DNA of 64,000 nucleotides from Lasiosphaeria ovina (taxonomy: Eukaryota > Ascomycota > Sordariomycetes > Sordariales > Lasiosphaeriaceae). This document shows, piece by piece, positions 20,301 to 33,240 of this stretch (within the stretch, counting starts at the first letter, position 1; each line of letters starts with the position of its first letter). The DNA is taken from assembly GCA_033439765.1 (NCBI GenBank), contig JAULSN010000001.1, positions 2,170,001 through 2,234,000 on the forward strand. The letters are read 5' to 3'. Under the pieces are notes generated by a model that saw only the letters and a program-made list of their open reading frames with translations, had not been told where the DNA came from and ran no database searches. The translations under genes and the position numbers were made by a program.

Positions 20301-22722
20301 GCTTAGGCTTATACTATAATCCGTGGTATATGCGGAGGTTGTTACGAGGGTGGTGTAATGAGGTGATGTGGCTACGAATTGACGTTCTTCTTTGTTTCCA
20401 AGGCTTCGGGAGCGGACGTTCTCAGAGGCCTTGTGAGGGAGATGCCGGGGCATAATCTTGCTTGCTCTTTCAGTTGCCATAGAGATAGACCAGAGTCGAG
20501 ACGTGTTATTAGTATGCTCGAGACTTTTCAATGCGACCTTTTCTACCCACAAGAAACTTCACTGTGCTCTTTCGAAATTGTTTGTGGTTATGACAGGGGG
20601 CTAAAGCTTGACTGGCCCTTGGACGCACAACATACCGCCTAGAGGTATTACTACCCCTTACAGCTCGACGGGTCTCGACACAAGCCGGGCATGCTATCAC
20701 ATGTCTCTGGGAACGGCACTAACTAGGTACCCAGCTACCTGCTCACGAAGTTTGTGTTCACGGCAAATGCCACATTTTCCTTGGTACGAAATACGAAAGG
20801 GAAAGCAGCGCACAACGCGTGACGACGTACGTGCCGTACCTCCTCGCTGCCAGGGCCCGAGAGCAACGTACCTAGTTGCTATATTGTATCACTCGCCTTC
20901 CCTACAGACACGGGGGTGCCGACCGACCGCTCCACTCTACGCCGCGGCGTCACACACACAGGGGAAAGACGCGTTAACGGCGGTGATTTGGAATATTTAC
21001 AGTCACTTGCTTGCTTTCTCGTCTTGCTAGATGACACCCCCGGGGGCGCCGGGAACCTGCTTTCCTCGCCTTGGCATGATTTATTTTACGTGCTGTTACA
21101 GAGCAAGGGAGCAGCAAACAGTCTTTTTGGTATTAGCTGAGAAGAGGTATGATGGGTAACCAGGGACTGGGCGAGCCCGGACCTTATTCCGACTGCGACG
21201 GAATGCCACATGGCGGGTAGAGGCAAGGATGCATCGGTGTATCGTGTTCTTCTAGGTGCGAGGTGGAAGAAGAAGACGACGGGATGACTCTTCGACTTAC
21301 TTCCCTTGAGCCTTGTTCTAGAGAAAAGAAAAGACGTGGCGAAAGGGAAAGGGAATACATGAGTACCTACTTACATAACATGGGTGCTTGCTGTCACAGC
21401 GTCATTATGTTTCCCAGTTCTTTGCCAGCTGTAAACTACCATGTAAGATGATAGGGAAAGGCACGAAAAGACACCAAAGCAACAACAACAGGGACAACGC
21501 CCCTACCTTACTACCTCAGCTAAATATATGTCCGAGTCTATACCGCATACGACCACCAACCCGACCAAGCCCTTGCTTTATCTAGCAAGAAGGTATGTCA
21601 CACTAGACACGCTGCTAAACTCCCTACTTATCTAACTAGGTAGCCAGCTAGACAAGGCATATAACTATCAGCTAACAAGACGACAGGAAGACGGCAGGGC
21701 AAGACAAGACAATTTATATAACCGCGAGAGAATAGCAATAGTATATAAAGAGGCCAAAGATTATCAACAACAACGACAACATCAACAACGTCAACAACAA
21801 AGAAAGGGGTTTAAAGAAAACAAAAGAAGTCAATAACCGACAGACCATCTAACTCAATAACGCTCGCCTATAGCTGAGACATGGTTTCGATGCTTGTGCT
21901 AGGAAAGCAACGGGACAACAGACAACAAAAGAAAAAGACTTTACATCGACGTTTCTTTTACCTTATTTTATCTTGCCAAAATGACTACCTACACAGAGCA
22001 AACCGAAAGGAGAAAAGGAACATGCACACACACAGACACACACATATCCCCGCATCGATTCTCTTATCAATATCTCACTGCAGCATTGTTCTCGCCCTGA
22101 TTTGCAAAGTTTTACGTGTTATGATTTCTCTTCTCGAGTTGCCTGCCTGCCTGCCTGCCTGCCTAAGCTAAGCTACGTCGGCACCCGAGAACGAGCGTCG
22201 TTCAGCTACCTAGCTACCTAGCGGCCTAGCTACGTGGGGCGCCTTATCTGGCAGGCAAGATCCCTAGACTATAAGCAACCCGGATGGGTAGGGTGCCTCC
22301 TCGTAGCTAAACCCAAGCGTCTCTAGCTACCTGCCTAGGGATCGATCTCGGTAGTCAAGAACCGCTCCGCTAGACAACCGCCAGTGGTGACACTACCAGC
22401 GGGCCGCAGCAGTACCACAGGCAAGGGCGGAGGTGGCCAACGGCACACTCCGCAACTCTGTGCAGTGGTGGGCGGGGTATGATTATCTCTCCATAATCCG
22501 ACATCTTAATCCGTCAGATCTGCCTGGTGTGCCCCAACAAGAGCACAGACAGAAACACACAAACAAGACTCGCAACAAGCGTGAGCTGCAGACGCGCGCG
22601 CGATATAATCGATATATATCGTGCGCATCAGCTTGTTTGCCGCCGCCATTCGGCAGAAGCAAGAATATTGCAGCCAGGTCCCTCTCAAGATGACAGCCTC
22701 GGCCATAGAGCGAGAAGCGGCC
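20301..22722. other. Intergenic between converging genes
   Basis: No supported gene. Microsatellite-like CCTGCCTGCCTGCC (about 22141-22163) and many CTAGCTACCTAGC units (about 22200-22340) occur. The CAACAACAAC-rich part near 21770-21800 is simple sequence. The right edge is probably the 3' UTR of the kinase gene. Confidence 0.5.
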
Positions 22723-25123
22723 TCAAATAGCAGCCTCCTCCTCGTCCAGCGGCTCGACGCGCACCAAGATCTCCTCAAGCAGCCCCTCCAAAAAGGTGCC
22801 GACGTCTTTGCCCATGCCCACTGGCTCGGCCTTGTCATAGTGGTCGATCTCCTTGCAGACGTGGGCCAGCTTGTAGACGAGCTTGCGTATCCTGTCGTGC
22901 GCCGCCTCGGACCGCTGCTGCTTGGGAGTTACGGGAGGCATGGGGCCACCAGGCTCGGGTCGGTAGAGCTGCTGCAGGCGGACTTGCCTCCGCTTGAGGG
23001 CTTCCTCGAGCGCGGGGAATATCACATCGTTGAGCGCGTCGAGGTCGCCGTTCGGGTTCGCCGGAGCGGGCGATGGGAAGGAGAGGGGTGTTCCGCCCGG
23101 CTCAGGGGTTGACGAGGACGGGTTTCGAGGAAGCTCTTTGGATACCAGAGGGGGTATGTTCTGGTTGCCGTAGCTAACTTTATGCACAGGGATTTGAGGT
23201 GGCTGCGGGAACGGCTGCTGCGACGAGAGCTGTGCCTGTGCCCCTTGGCTATAGAGCGGCTGCTTGGGCAGCATTTTGCTCTGCAGTGGTTGCGGTTGGT
23301 TTGTGACTCTCTGCAGGGGTGGCTGCTGTTGCTGTGCGCCCCTGAAGGGCGGAATCTCGGGCAGTTTCATGGGCGCGATTCGGGACGATGTCGATGATCT
23401 GGACTGCAGCGAGGGGGTTTGCTGCAGGGCTCTTAGTCCAGCTTCCGCACTGCTCTGTATGGCCGGGCCTAGATTCATCTGTCCCATGTCCCGCTGGAGT
23501 TGCTCTTGCAAGAAACGGTCGTAGTCGGGCGAGTTGCCCACCGGGACGAATGGCATTGGCTTCTGCAGCAGATCAGGGCGGGGAGTCTCGGGCTCTCGTG
23601 GGAGGGGGGCTTTGCCCAGTGACGGCAGCAGTGCAGAAGATGACGACGGCACGGGCTTCCTCTGCGGCGATACTTGTCTCGATGTGCCCGTCGTCCCGGT
23701 CATGCCCGCTGACGGCTTGAGCGTGTCCTTCGCATCCGCAGCAAACTTCGCAGGGCTCTGCTCCCGTCGTCTCTCGCCGTAGTCGTCTGAGCTCTCGCTT
23801 GTCCGGGAGGATCTCGCGTTGGTTGCCGACTCGTCCATAGCGTTCAGCATGCCAGGTCTGTGGGCAACGCCGCCGGCGCCGCCGACCAAGCGCACCGTGC
23901 CAAAGTCCCACATGTCCTCGTCGACGGGGTCTCGGTTCTCGACGTAGTTGGCCTCGTCGCCGCTGAGGCTCTCTTCGTCGTCCTGCTTGTGCGTGACACA
24001 CCAGCGGTTGTAGCGCTCGATCAGCTCCGTCAGATAGCTCGTCTTTTTAGCTCGCCTGATAAACGGGTGCTTGAGCAGCTCCTTTGCTGACGGACGCTCC
24101 TTAGGGTCTCGCTGCAGGCACAGCTCGATGAACTCCTTGAAGGCCTTGGTGAAGTTTCCCTCGAGGCGCGGGGGCGGGTTCTTGGGAATCAAAAACAGCA
24201 CCTTCATGGGGTGGATATCGGCGTAAGGGGGCTCGCCGTTTGCTAGCTCCAGGGCCGTGATGCCCAGGGACCAGATGTCGGCCTTGTGATCATAGCCACT
24301 TTGCTTGATCACTTCGGGGGCCATCCAGAAGGGAGTGCCGACGAATGTGTTCTTCTTGGTCATGGTGGCCGAGAGCTGGCCAGAGACGCCAAAGTCTGCC
24401 AGCTTGACCTGTCCATTAGACGAGAGCAGAACGTTGGCAGCTACAGGCCCGTTGGTTAGCTAGTCGATCCGTTTTATCTCTGTCGGTGCAGGGAGGGCGT
24501 GGCTTACCTTTGACGTCGCGATGCAGCTTCTTGTCGGAGTGCAGATAGTCGAGTCCCATGAGCAGCTCGCGCACGATGATGGCGATGTAGTCCTCCCCAA
24601 TAAAGCCGGGCTTCATGAGGTCGGCACAGCTGCCGCCCGAGCAGAACTCCATGACTATCCAGAGCTCGGCGCCCTTGGCATAAGACCCATAGTACTTTGT
24701 GACATAGGGGGACTGCAGCTCGGACAGGATGGCGATCTCCTGGATGATGTCTTCGACCTCATCCTCAGCGCTTTCTATGTCGATGATTTTGATTGCCACT
24801 GCCTGGCCAGTCCGTTTGTCGACGCTGTTTGTGTTGTCACATGTTAGCAAACAGGGGCCGAGCGGTGGCTGCCCGCCCCAGGCGGGCATGGACATGTATG
24901 GATTACGGATATGTATTTACCCTTTGTAGACCTTGCCAAAGCTGCCTCCACCTGTTCCCTATAGTTAGCAAGACCCGCTCCTACAGAACACGGCATGCGG
25001 CCCCCGGCCGGCCAGACAGGGAGACGACGTACCAATGCAGTATTCCTTGGTGTATAGCAGCTCCGGGTCGAGCGATGCCTCGGCATCCTCGTAGTCTCGC
25101 GGCTCGCGGTTACGGTCCGCCAT
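22723..25123 (-). CDS. GCK-III (Ste20-type) serine/threonine protein kinase, Sid1/Mst1-like
   Basis: Four exons (25123-25033, 24951-24921, 24824-24508, 24440-22723) give 718 residues. The kinase domain starts near residue 27: [11 protein letters not shown] loop, VAIK with K53, HRD 142-144, DFG 162-164, then the GCK-III-type activation loop ([18 protein letters not shown]) with T178 and T182. [16 protein letters not shown] and [23 protein letters not shown] are typical of the subfamily. Residues about 300-620 are a disordered Pro/Gln/Ser-rich region. The C-terminus ([17 protein letters not shown] ... [17 protein letters not shown]) resembles the GCK-III tail used for dimerisation and Mob/STRIPAK-type partner binding. 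Fungal members act in septation, hyphal growth and development. Intron 1 must end at AACAG (24952). The TAG seven bases earlier puts the glycine loop out of frame. I cannot say which of the two or three fungal paralogues this is. Confidence 0.93.
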
Positions 25124-28100
25124 GTTCTGGGCCCTTGTACCTCGCTCGGATCGATTTACTAGGTTCAAGGGAGGCCTAGCCTAGCACCCCGCGTGCCTGT
25201 GTGCCTGTCTGTTGGGCGACGAAAGAGCAAAAGGGCGAGGTTCGGGCTCGGCCAAGAGTCGGGTCGAGGCGAGAAGTCAGACACTAGGAACGACGACACT
25301 TCTCGTCGAGCGCAGCGGAAGCCAAGGGAAGATGGTTGCAACCACAGGCCACTGAGTACTCGGTCGGAGCGGAACTGGAGGTGCCAATGCAAAAAAAGGA
25401 TCCGTACGCCGCTCTCCAGATGTAGTTGTGTTGCAAAATTCGGGGCTCGGGATCGTCTTCCGCAGCTCGGCGCGATCGAAGGAAGGAGGTAGCGAGGCAA
25501 GGAATGTGCCAGCTGAGACGAGACCAGGGAGGGAGCGAAGTCTAAGGCACGGAGTAGTGTCCCTAGGAGTAGATAGTATAATGCCCGTTAGTAGCCTAAC
25601 GACAAAGTGCGGGGTGCGAGAGGAAGAAGGGACGAAATAAAGAACGAATGGGCCAGCGAGGAGAGAGGCAGAGGGAGAGGGAGAGTGGGCAGGGCGGGAC
25701 TAGGTTGTTGATGTTGTCGAGTCCTGCTCGTTCCTCTTACCTTGCTGTGCTGTGCGTGCGCCGTGTCGTGTGCCGGTACCGAGGACTGCGCTGGCCGCCG
25801 CGGGGGGTGGGCTGCTGCTTACGGCCACTGGACTGGAACTGACGGGAACCTGGAACGGAGCTAGAGACGTTAGGGGAGAATAGAGAATTCAAAATGCTGG
25901 CTTCTTTGAGGTTCGGTGCACTGCCGCGGTGCAGCTAGGCGCGGTGCATCTTTCCGAGCGAGACGTCTGTTTCGTATATGGTTTCTGCCGTTCCCGCCTA
26001 CCTACGGAGTAGATACAGCGGAGGTAGATACAGTGGAGGTATCAGTGCGGACACCTGCCAGTGGCGGGGTCGGTTCGAGCAAAAACCTACACATGGGTGC
26101 CAGATGGCCTGGGGGTGCCAGGGTGGGCAATTTTTGTTTACAATGCGCTAAACTTCCGCTGCGCTTTACCTTAGGTACCGTACCTGCAAGGCCCACCCCA
26201 CCATCCCGCCCAGCCTTGCCCTTGCTTTGCTACCCCTGGCCGGGCCTCAAGGCTGGATTGCGAGTGAGCGGGGCACCGTTGTCACCTTGGGACGGGAATC
26301 TCCAGGCACGCATGTTCCCCTTTGGGCCCCCGAGTTACTAAGTCTAGGTATTGGACCTGACGCGGCTGTATTTTTGCTTGATTTTTATTACGAAGAGGAA
26401 ACCACTCAGAGCCTATCGATTCATCCTCTAATATTGCTACAGTCATCCGCTTCTTCTTCACCGTTCCTGACAGCTGCACAACAACCTTCGGCAGCGGCCC
26501 TGAGCAGAAACTTGGCAGTCAGATGTAACTCCGATATCCCCACCACACCGGTCAGGGTCAACGATTCGCCAGCGGCGGCCCAGCAGTAAAACAGCGGAAA
26601 CCCTGGCAATCTCCCCACCAAGCAGCAGCCCAGCAGCGCTGGGAAAGGGATCAAGAGCAGGTATTGCGCGCATGGCGAGGCGTGCACGGGGTCTGTCTGG
26701 CCCGGGTACTTTGCCCATTTCTTTGTCTCTCTCGCTCTCCTCCTCCAGTTCCTCGAGTGCCCTTCCTTTCCTGGCGGGCGGACGGCGGCATTGAGAGCCA
26801 ACCAATCTCGGCCTCTGTGGGGGAAGCAGCCAATAGCAAGCCGCCGTGGTACTTGCAGACTCAAAGTGTATCCGGAATTCGGTAGGCCGCATCATCATGG
26901 ACTGTATCCGTAGAAAGAAAAGGGGACATCCAACAAACCAGATAAGGACGGAGATGCCGAGTAATTAAGCACACCGCGCGAGCCAGGACCAAGAACCGAA
27001 TCGATTGGGCCCAGTACCTCCTTCCAAGATGTCAAGAAGCCCCCAATCGTGGGCAGCATCCGTCGACAGGCAAGCAAATCAAAACCCTGACCCTCTCAGA
27101 CCCTGGGCCTGGCCTGGCTGGGTAGTGTATAAATCGCGTCACTAGCCTCGCCGCCACAGGTCAGATCATCCCGCGCCGGCCTGGGCTGCTGCCAGCCTGC
27201 CAGCCAGCCAGAGGGGGGAGGGGCATTCCTCGAGCCAGCTGGTCTAGGGTCGTCGAGACGCCACGCGGGCACCCTGTCGATGCCACTTTTAGCGAATGAG
27301 AAGCCGGTAATACGATTCTTGGGATTGGGATCAGAGGAGTGGTGTGTTACAGTCCAACAAGTCCAAGTCAGCGAAGGGTATACTCTGAAGGAGTATACGA
27401 CATTTCATCCGAACTCGACTTTGCCGTGCAGCACCCTATAATAATTCGACTTAGGTAGACGACTTAGTTGCAGCCTGAGGCATCAACATATATATTCACC
27501 CACTTGCTGCAAAACCCACCCAGGTCGCGTCCACCGCCCCCTTTACAGGTCTGGCTGGTTACGGATACCAGCGAGTGAATCCCCTGAACCCCCGATATCG
27601 GGCCCCGGGCATCTGCGCAGTAGGACTAGGCCCAGCGAAGAGCCAAGGCCAAGACAAGCACGAGGAAGAAAAGAGAGAACAGAGTAAGAAAAAGCAACGT
27701 CTTCGCTTAGTTCAGCTCAGTTCAGTTCAGCTCGTCTAATGCTCTACTCTGCAAACTGCGCAACAAAGAAAAGCAAACTCCCTCCAATGTGAAATCCCAT
27801 GCGAAGCCCAGAAAGGAGAGATCTCGCCCGGAACGGAGACAGGCAGAGATACAGAAACGCGGAACGACGACCGCCCCACAAACAGACCAGAAAGGAAAGC
27901 AACAAGAGCCCATCTTTTCCTTTGCATCCGAGCACAACATACACAACATGAGCAACATGACAACCAGTCGAACCGAAACAAAGAAAGAAAAATGCGTCTC
28001 TCCGCTAGTGGTTTTGTTTCTCTAGGCATGCATTGCATTGCCTGCTCGTCTGCTGCCCCCTGTTGCAATCCTCTATGTAAGGTACGCAGGCAGGTCGGTC

Positions 28101-28720
28101 GTGTCGTTTGTTCGAGTTCGATTTGATGTTCGATGCCCGGTCCGGTCCCGAGCTATATTGCCTCGTTTGGTCGATCGTACCATATTTGCTCGCACCCGAA
28201 CAAACCCTCCGTCGAACCGAACTATCCCGCCCGTGTATGCCACTACACATTATCCCCCTTCCTTGTCGTGATGGCTTCTGAGTAGGAGAGGGAAAAAGAA
28301 GGAAATAGAGGCAAGCAGAATCCGCTCCGAAAGAAAGCAGAACACGATGACGAATAAAAAGAATAAAAGAGCCCCCCAGTAAAAAGAACTAGAGGGCGAG
28401 TCCCATATTCCCGTAACGCCATTCTAAACGGCCCAACCCAGTCCGTCCGCCTATCCGTCCGTGCATCCGTCCGATAATGAGGTGATATGTACCTGGGAGA
28501 TTCTTCGAGCAAAGCCAGTGTGGTGTTGTATGTGGTGCTCTGTGATTATATGTTGTGTGACTTGTGTTGTAGGGTGTCATGTTGCGCTATGCCGCGCCAT
28601 CGAAATAGCTAGGTAGAGTTGCGCACTGAACTGGAAAAACCACGAGTAGCGAGAGATCATGACGGTCGTATTACAGGAGGTGTAAAGATACTCCCAAAGG
28701 CAGCTATACGATCATGCCCT
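25124..28720. other. Intergenic upstream of the kinase and downstream of the UBX gene
   Basis: 3.6 kb without a supported gene. The first 500-700 bp are the kinase promoter and leader. A TATAAAT at about 27128 on the + strand has no coding frame after it. AAGAAAGAAAA and CCGTCCGTCC-type simple sequence near 28300-28480 may lie in the UBX gene 3' UTR. A TTACCTTAGGTACCGTACC palindrome-rich motif lies at 26165-26185. Confidence 0.5.
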
Positions 28721-30473
28721 TCACTCCGTGATAAACTCGATCATGACGGTGCCGTTAGCTAGGCCAGCCTCCTGCATCGTCTTGTCGAGTTGCTCTATTA
28801 GGTCCGCGCCCTGAGGCATCGACTTGAGCTCAAACTCTACTCCCTCCTTGCCCTCCAGCGGCTCTGCCTTGAGCCACTCGTAGATGCGAGAGACCGGCTC
28901 GTCCAGACCGAATCGGCGAATGATGCGCTGAGGCGGGTTGCGGACTTGGATCCGCGTTGTCGTCTTGGGATCGGCCTGTGGCTCGACGTGTGGGCGGTCG
29001 GATGGGATCCTGGCAAAGGCCGACTGCTGTGGCTCAGGGGCAGCCGAGAGCGACTCCGAGTCGGCTCGCTCCTTTCCCTTGTCCGAAGACGTGTCGTGGC
29101 CCGACTTGGTCAGCTCGTCAGGGTCGATAACGTTAGGCACGCTAGGCCCGCCGTTAGCGAGACTGTTCTGCATAGCCAACTCGAGCATCTCCTCCTCTGT
29201 CATGCGGTCCACGTCAACCACACGCTCGGGGCGCTTCGTCTTTGAAACTGGGTTCTTGCTATTCGCAGCAAGGCTGTACCGTTCCAGGAACTCCATAAGC
29301 TGAGACTGGAAGTCGGCCGGCTTGGGAAAGGGGATGCCGCTCCAGACCTTGACCTGCTCGCCGGTGCGGGGATCGATGATGGACACATGCGGGTAGTTGT
29401 TCGGGTTTTCGTGTGACTGGTTAGGGAAGTAGAACGAGATGTACTGGCCCGCAATCGGGTCGTTCTTTTCGTACTGCAAGAAGATGAAGTTTTCAGCAAC
29501 AAGAGACTTTACCGTCTCGTCCTTCCAGATATCACGGTTCAAGGCCTGGCAGTTGAAGTCCGCCATATCCTGGAGGTTGACTAGAATCCATTTCTTCTCG
29601 TCCTTCCCTTGGTCGCGGGCCTCGTCCCAGCCCATGTGGGACATTAAATCGTAAGGAGGGCGGAACAGCTCCGCCAGGCGGGTCGCGCGGCTGGTTCCCG
29701 AACCGATGGCGGGCGAGGCAGAGTTGGCCGAGGGCCCGTTCTCCTCCCACACCGACTGCGCAAAGGGGTTGGGGCGGGCAGCTAAAGCAACTCGTTAGCA
29801 CTCATCTCTCGTAGCGCTTCTCTAACCTAGTAAAAAAAACAGGACCAGTACTAGGCCGGCGAGACTTACCTTGCTCCCGACGTCTTCTCCGCATCTGCTC
29901 AAGAAAGGCGTCGTGCATGTGATCGTCGTCGTCGGCGACATACGAGGCACCAGGACCGATCAATGTCTCGGTGGTGCGGGCCATGGGGGCACGCACGCCG
30001 TCGTCGTCGTCGTCGGCGGCAGCTCCGCCGGCTCCGCGCGAGTAGAGCTCCTCTTGTAGGCGCTTAGCCATAGCAGCGTCCTCCTCCTCTTGTGCGGTGC
30101 GGGCAACGTTGGCGGCATCTGCAGTGTCGTCCGACTCGTAGGCGTCCAGCGAGTCATCCTCGGTCATGAGGACATCGTCGTCGTCGTCATCCGAATCTAT
30201 GTGGATGACGCCCTGGGCGTCCTCGTGGGGCGGGCGTGGGCGGTTGCGGCTGCGGCGGCGGGCAGGGGGGTGTGATGGGCCCGCAGCCGTGGATGCAGGG
30301 CCGGTCTCGGGAGCCGGCGGCGCCATGAGAGCGCGCTGGAGGTCCTCGTCCGAGAACCAAAGTGACATCGCCTGGTCTAGGTCGCCACCGCAGAGCTCGA
30401 TCACTCGCTCTGCCGCCTCGCTCGAAGCGCCCGTCACGGACATGAAGTCCTCGACTTCCCCCTGGCCCACCAT
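28721..30473 (-). CDS. UBA-UAS-UBX domain protein, Cdc48/p97 adaptor (Ubx5/UBXN7-like)
   Basis: Two exons (30473-29870, 29781-28721) join in frame (GTAAGT...GCTTTAG) to 554 residues. Residues about 5-48 form a UBA-like helical bundle (EDFMSVTGASSEAAERVIELC), which binds ubiquitin. A long acidic, disordered stretch follows, with Asp runs and a helical EEDAAMAKRLQEELYSR segment like those in UBXN7 proteins. Residues about 235-370 are a thioredoxin-like UAS domain (FRPPYDLM, KKWILVNLQD, NRDIW, YISFYFPN, VSIIDPRTGEQV). MTEEEMLELAMQNSL is a UIM-like helix. The last 85 residues are the UBX domain (IQVRNPPQRIIRRFG, RIYEWLKAE). Such proteins link Cdc48 to ubiquitinated clients and cullin ligases on the way to the proteasome. 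Functionally it fits with ECM29 nearby, but adjacency in fungi need not mean co-regulation. Confidence 0.9.
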
Positions 30474-31690
30474 TTCGGCGGCTCGTAGTCTGGCAGCTGG
30501 GTGTGTGCGTCGAGAGAGATGCCAGGTGTGGCGGTATGTAGAGCGACGAGGAGAGGAGGAGAGGGGAGGTCGGGGGCGGCAGAAAGCCGATCGAGGTTCA
30601 AAGCTGTAGTTGTAGTGTGCGTGATTCGGAGAAGGCACGACAGTGACTGCGCGAGAGGCGCCGAGCTCAAGGAAATTCGCGACTCGGGAAACAATGTGCC
30701 TTGATGCTTAATGTCGGTGGTAGGTTAGGTTGGGCGGGGGCGGGGCGAGGAGAAAGGAACGATAAGGCTCCAAAGCCAAAGGAACGAAAGTCGGGAAGAG
30801 GTAGGCACCTTGTTAGGTATCCGCAGCTTAGGTATTCGTAGGTCGGAGGAGGGTCAGGTCACGGTACTGAGGGGCAGCGGCAGCCGATGACAGCTGGAGG
30901 AAATCGCCAACAACGTACGGTAAGGTGGGCCTGAGCACTGCAAGGCAAGGTACAGGGCAGGGGGAGCAGCCTCCACTTTCAGCGCAAGGGCAAGGGCAAG
31001 GGCAGAGAAAGCAAGAGCCGTGGACGCTGTGCGGACTGAAACCGGCAGTGGGTTGCTGCACATCGGGGCGAGATGCTTTTTATCTATCTAGCACCTCGAC
31101 TACGAGAAGTATCAGTGTACAGCGTGTGAGTCCTGGGTTCGAGTCCTGGCGTGCAGTGGTGAGGGCGCAGGAAGCTCCGGCTCAAGGCGGCCGCCTGTGA
31201 CGCAACAGAGACTCCGGATCATCAGACATGCGTGCTCCGACTTATTTGATGCCTCAGGTAATCAGTCCAGGGCGCACGGGCGTTGCTGCTTGCTGCCTGA
31301 AAGAATGGGCCGCTTTTTATGGCCCGAGTTCTTTGTTTGCGGCCAGTGGCCAGTGTGGCGGATTTTACTTTGGTAGCAAACACGGACAAGTTGTTAACGA
31401 CTGACCGGAATGCCAACACGTGAAGATGTGCACCACTATGGGATGTGATGAAACCCTCTAAGCTGGGCAGATAAAAGGGTAATGCTTTTGGGATTGCTGG
31501 TTTATCGGACTGGAGGATTGCCCGGCCAAAACGTGTGCCCAGTCGAAAACTGTTTCTACCGTTTGCCCGTTACACTCAGCCCACTGTGGATTCAGGGAAA
31601 CTATGTTGGGAGACCGCCTCATTATACTTTGCCCTCAAACGAAGCAAGATAGAGATCTGTTTTCTTCCTGGTTATGCCATCGAGTTCCGA

Positions 31691-32050
31691 TATCAAGTTT
31701 CCTCTGATATTGTTTATCGCTAAATACAATGGCAAGCAAGCGGTTGTCAGTCTCATTAGGAAGGTAGGCAAGGTGCACGGCGCCCGTGGGCGCTGAGTAC
31801 ACAGCGGGCCTACGGGTGCGTGGCTGGCCATACCATAGCCCAGTTCAGATTGCGAGTCGTTAAATTGCACCCAATTCTGCTTCCTTTTGCGGAGTATCAA
31901 GTTTCCTCCGATATTGCTTATCGCTAGATGCAATGACAAGCAAGCAGCTGTCAGTGTCATTAAGAATGTAGGTAAGATGCACGGCACCGTGGACGGACGC
32001 AGCGGGTCTCGGGGTGCGTACTTTTAGCCCAGCTCAAATTGCGAGTCGTC
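31691..32050 (+). repeat. Tandem direct repeat with transition-type (RIP-like) divergence
   Basis: Unit 1 (31691-31861) and unit 2 (31895-32050) are about 204 bp apart and align along their length: TATCAAGTTTCCTC, GATATTG, TATCGCTA, AAGCAAGC, TGTCAGT, TGCACGGC and GCGAGTCGT. Differences between the units are mainly C/T and G/A (TTTATCGCTAAATAC against CTTATCGCTAGATGC), the pattern expected from repeat-induced point mutation. Both units also encode a similar 28-residue hydrophobic segment on the minus strand, which reflects the duplication rather than a working gene. Confidence 0.75.
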
Positions 32051-32703
32051 AACTAGGTTTCAACTCTGGCGTCCATTTGCGGGGAGTTTGGCAGAGCAGT
32101 AATTATTACTGCTACAGGTTGGGCCGTCACAAATGTACATACTTCGTACCCAAGTCGCTGCGCAGAATGTATAATTATGGCAAAGGTTGTTTGAGGCTTT
32201 CAGAGAGGTATCATGCATTGTTCTAAAAGAGAGCGACAGAGATTTCTCGAGGCGGCGGACGAGGTCGAAACCACGCAAAGGGCCAGCTCGCCCGCTCGTC
32301 CGGATATTGGTGGTTTGCCCGGCCGCCGTAGCCGTCTCCGGTTCGAGCCCCCGGCACTATTACCTAGACCCAGGCCTGCCGCCAGCGTTTCGTCGTCTTA
32401 GAAGTTCTCGCCACCGAGGGAGCGTATCGTATAATTACCTTGGTGAGACTGGATGGGCGACGTCTTGGTATAGTGGTGTCATTAGCTTTTACTTGGTATC
32501 AGGCTCTGCCTTGTAACTCGGGTACTGCTCAATGATGTTCTTAAGTTCATTGATGCGCATATGCTATATTGTTCGTCTGTCGATGGCATAAAGGACAAAT
32601 TAAATTCGTTCAACCAAACCCTGTATGGTGTGGTTTTTCTTTTTTTCCCTTTTTTCCCTTTTTCTTTTTGCTATATGAGGGGAACCAAACACAAACCAAA
32701 AGT

Positions 32704-33240
32704 TTAATAGATGGAGGCTATATCGGCGAGCCTAATTGACAGTGTGGAAGATCGGACGACAACGGCAGTGTCCTGGCTGTGTATATTGACGTCTAGTTGG
32801 CCTGTGCTCGAGTCCGCCAGGTGCGCACCGAGCACTTTGAGCTCAAGGCCAGCGTCGGCCACAAACTTAAAGATGTCTAATGTAAAGTATGCGCATGGGA
32901 AGATATATCCTAGCGGCTTCTCTGGAAACTACTGGGATTCATTGGAACGGAGGCACTCCTCGACGAGACTAGTCCATGACGGCGACTCGTTTAGTTGATG
33001 CGGTTTGCAAGCAAGTGTCCCAGCTCTTGGGCCTTCTTCATCTTCTCCTGGTCTTCCTGTCCTTCTTCTCCTCGTCAGCCTGTCCTTGGCTTCCTGGTTG
33101 TCATTCTCCTTTCGGAGCTTTCTCGAGTCGAGCGTCCTCTTTCATCTTCCGCTCGTATGCAGCATTAGGGTTCGGCCTTGAACTCGGAGAGAGCGAAGCG
33201 AGCTGTCTCTGAAGACGTTGAGATGCGTCGTAAACATGGT
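32704..33240 (-). pseudogene. Decayed coding region of unknown family
   Basis: The minus strand carries coding-like pieces in shifting frames. First comes a charged coiled-coil-like segment (RLQRQLASLSP, NAAYERKMKEDARLEK, then RKENDNQEAKDRL and QEKMKKAQELGHLLANRIN one frame away). Then come SPSWTSLVEECLRSN, a TAG at 32931-32929, and an uninterrupted 73-residue end (PEKPLGYIFPCAYF ... VVVRSSTLSIRLADIASIY) to the stop at 32704. At least two frameshifts and one nonsense codon separate these. The regular open tail and its composition argue that this was once a gene. I do not recognise the family. Confidence 0.45.

Noticed and set aside
31128..31160. B-box-like GGGTTCGAGTCC suggesting a tRNA gene
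   Set aside because: The T-arm pairs only with G-T pairs, no matching 5' acceptor strand or D-arm lies at the right distance, and no anticodon loop can be drawn.
32335..32365. Another GGTTCGAGCCC motif, possible tRNA
   Set aside because: The T-stem does not pair in either register and the upstream sequence gives no A box with proper spacing.
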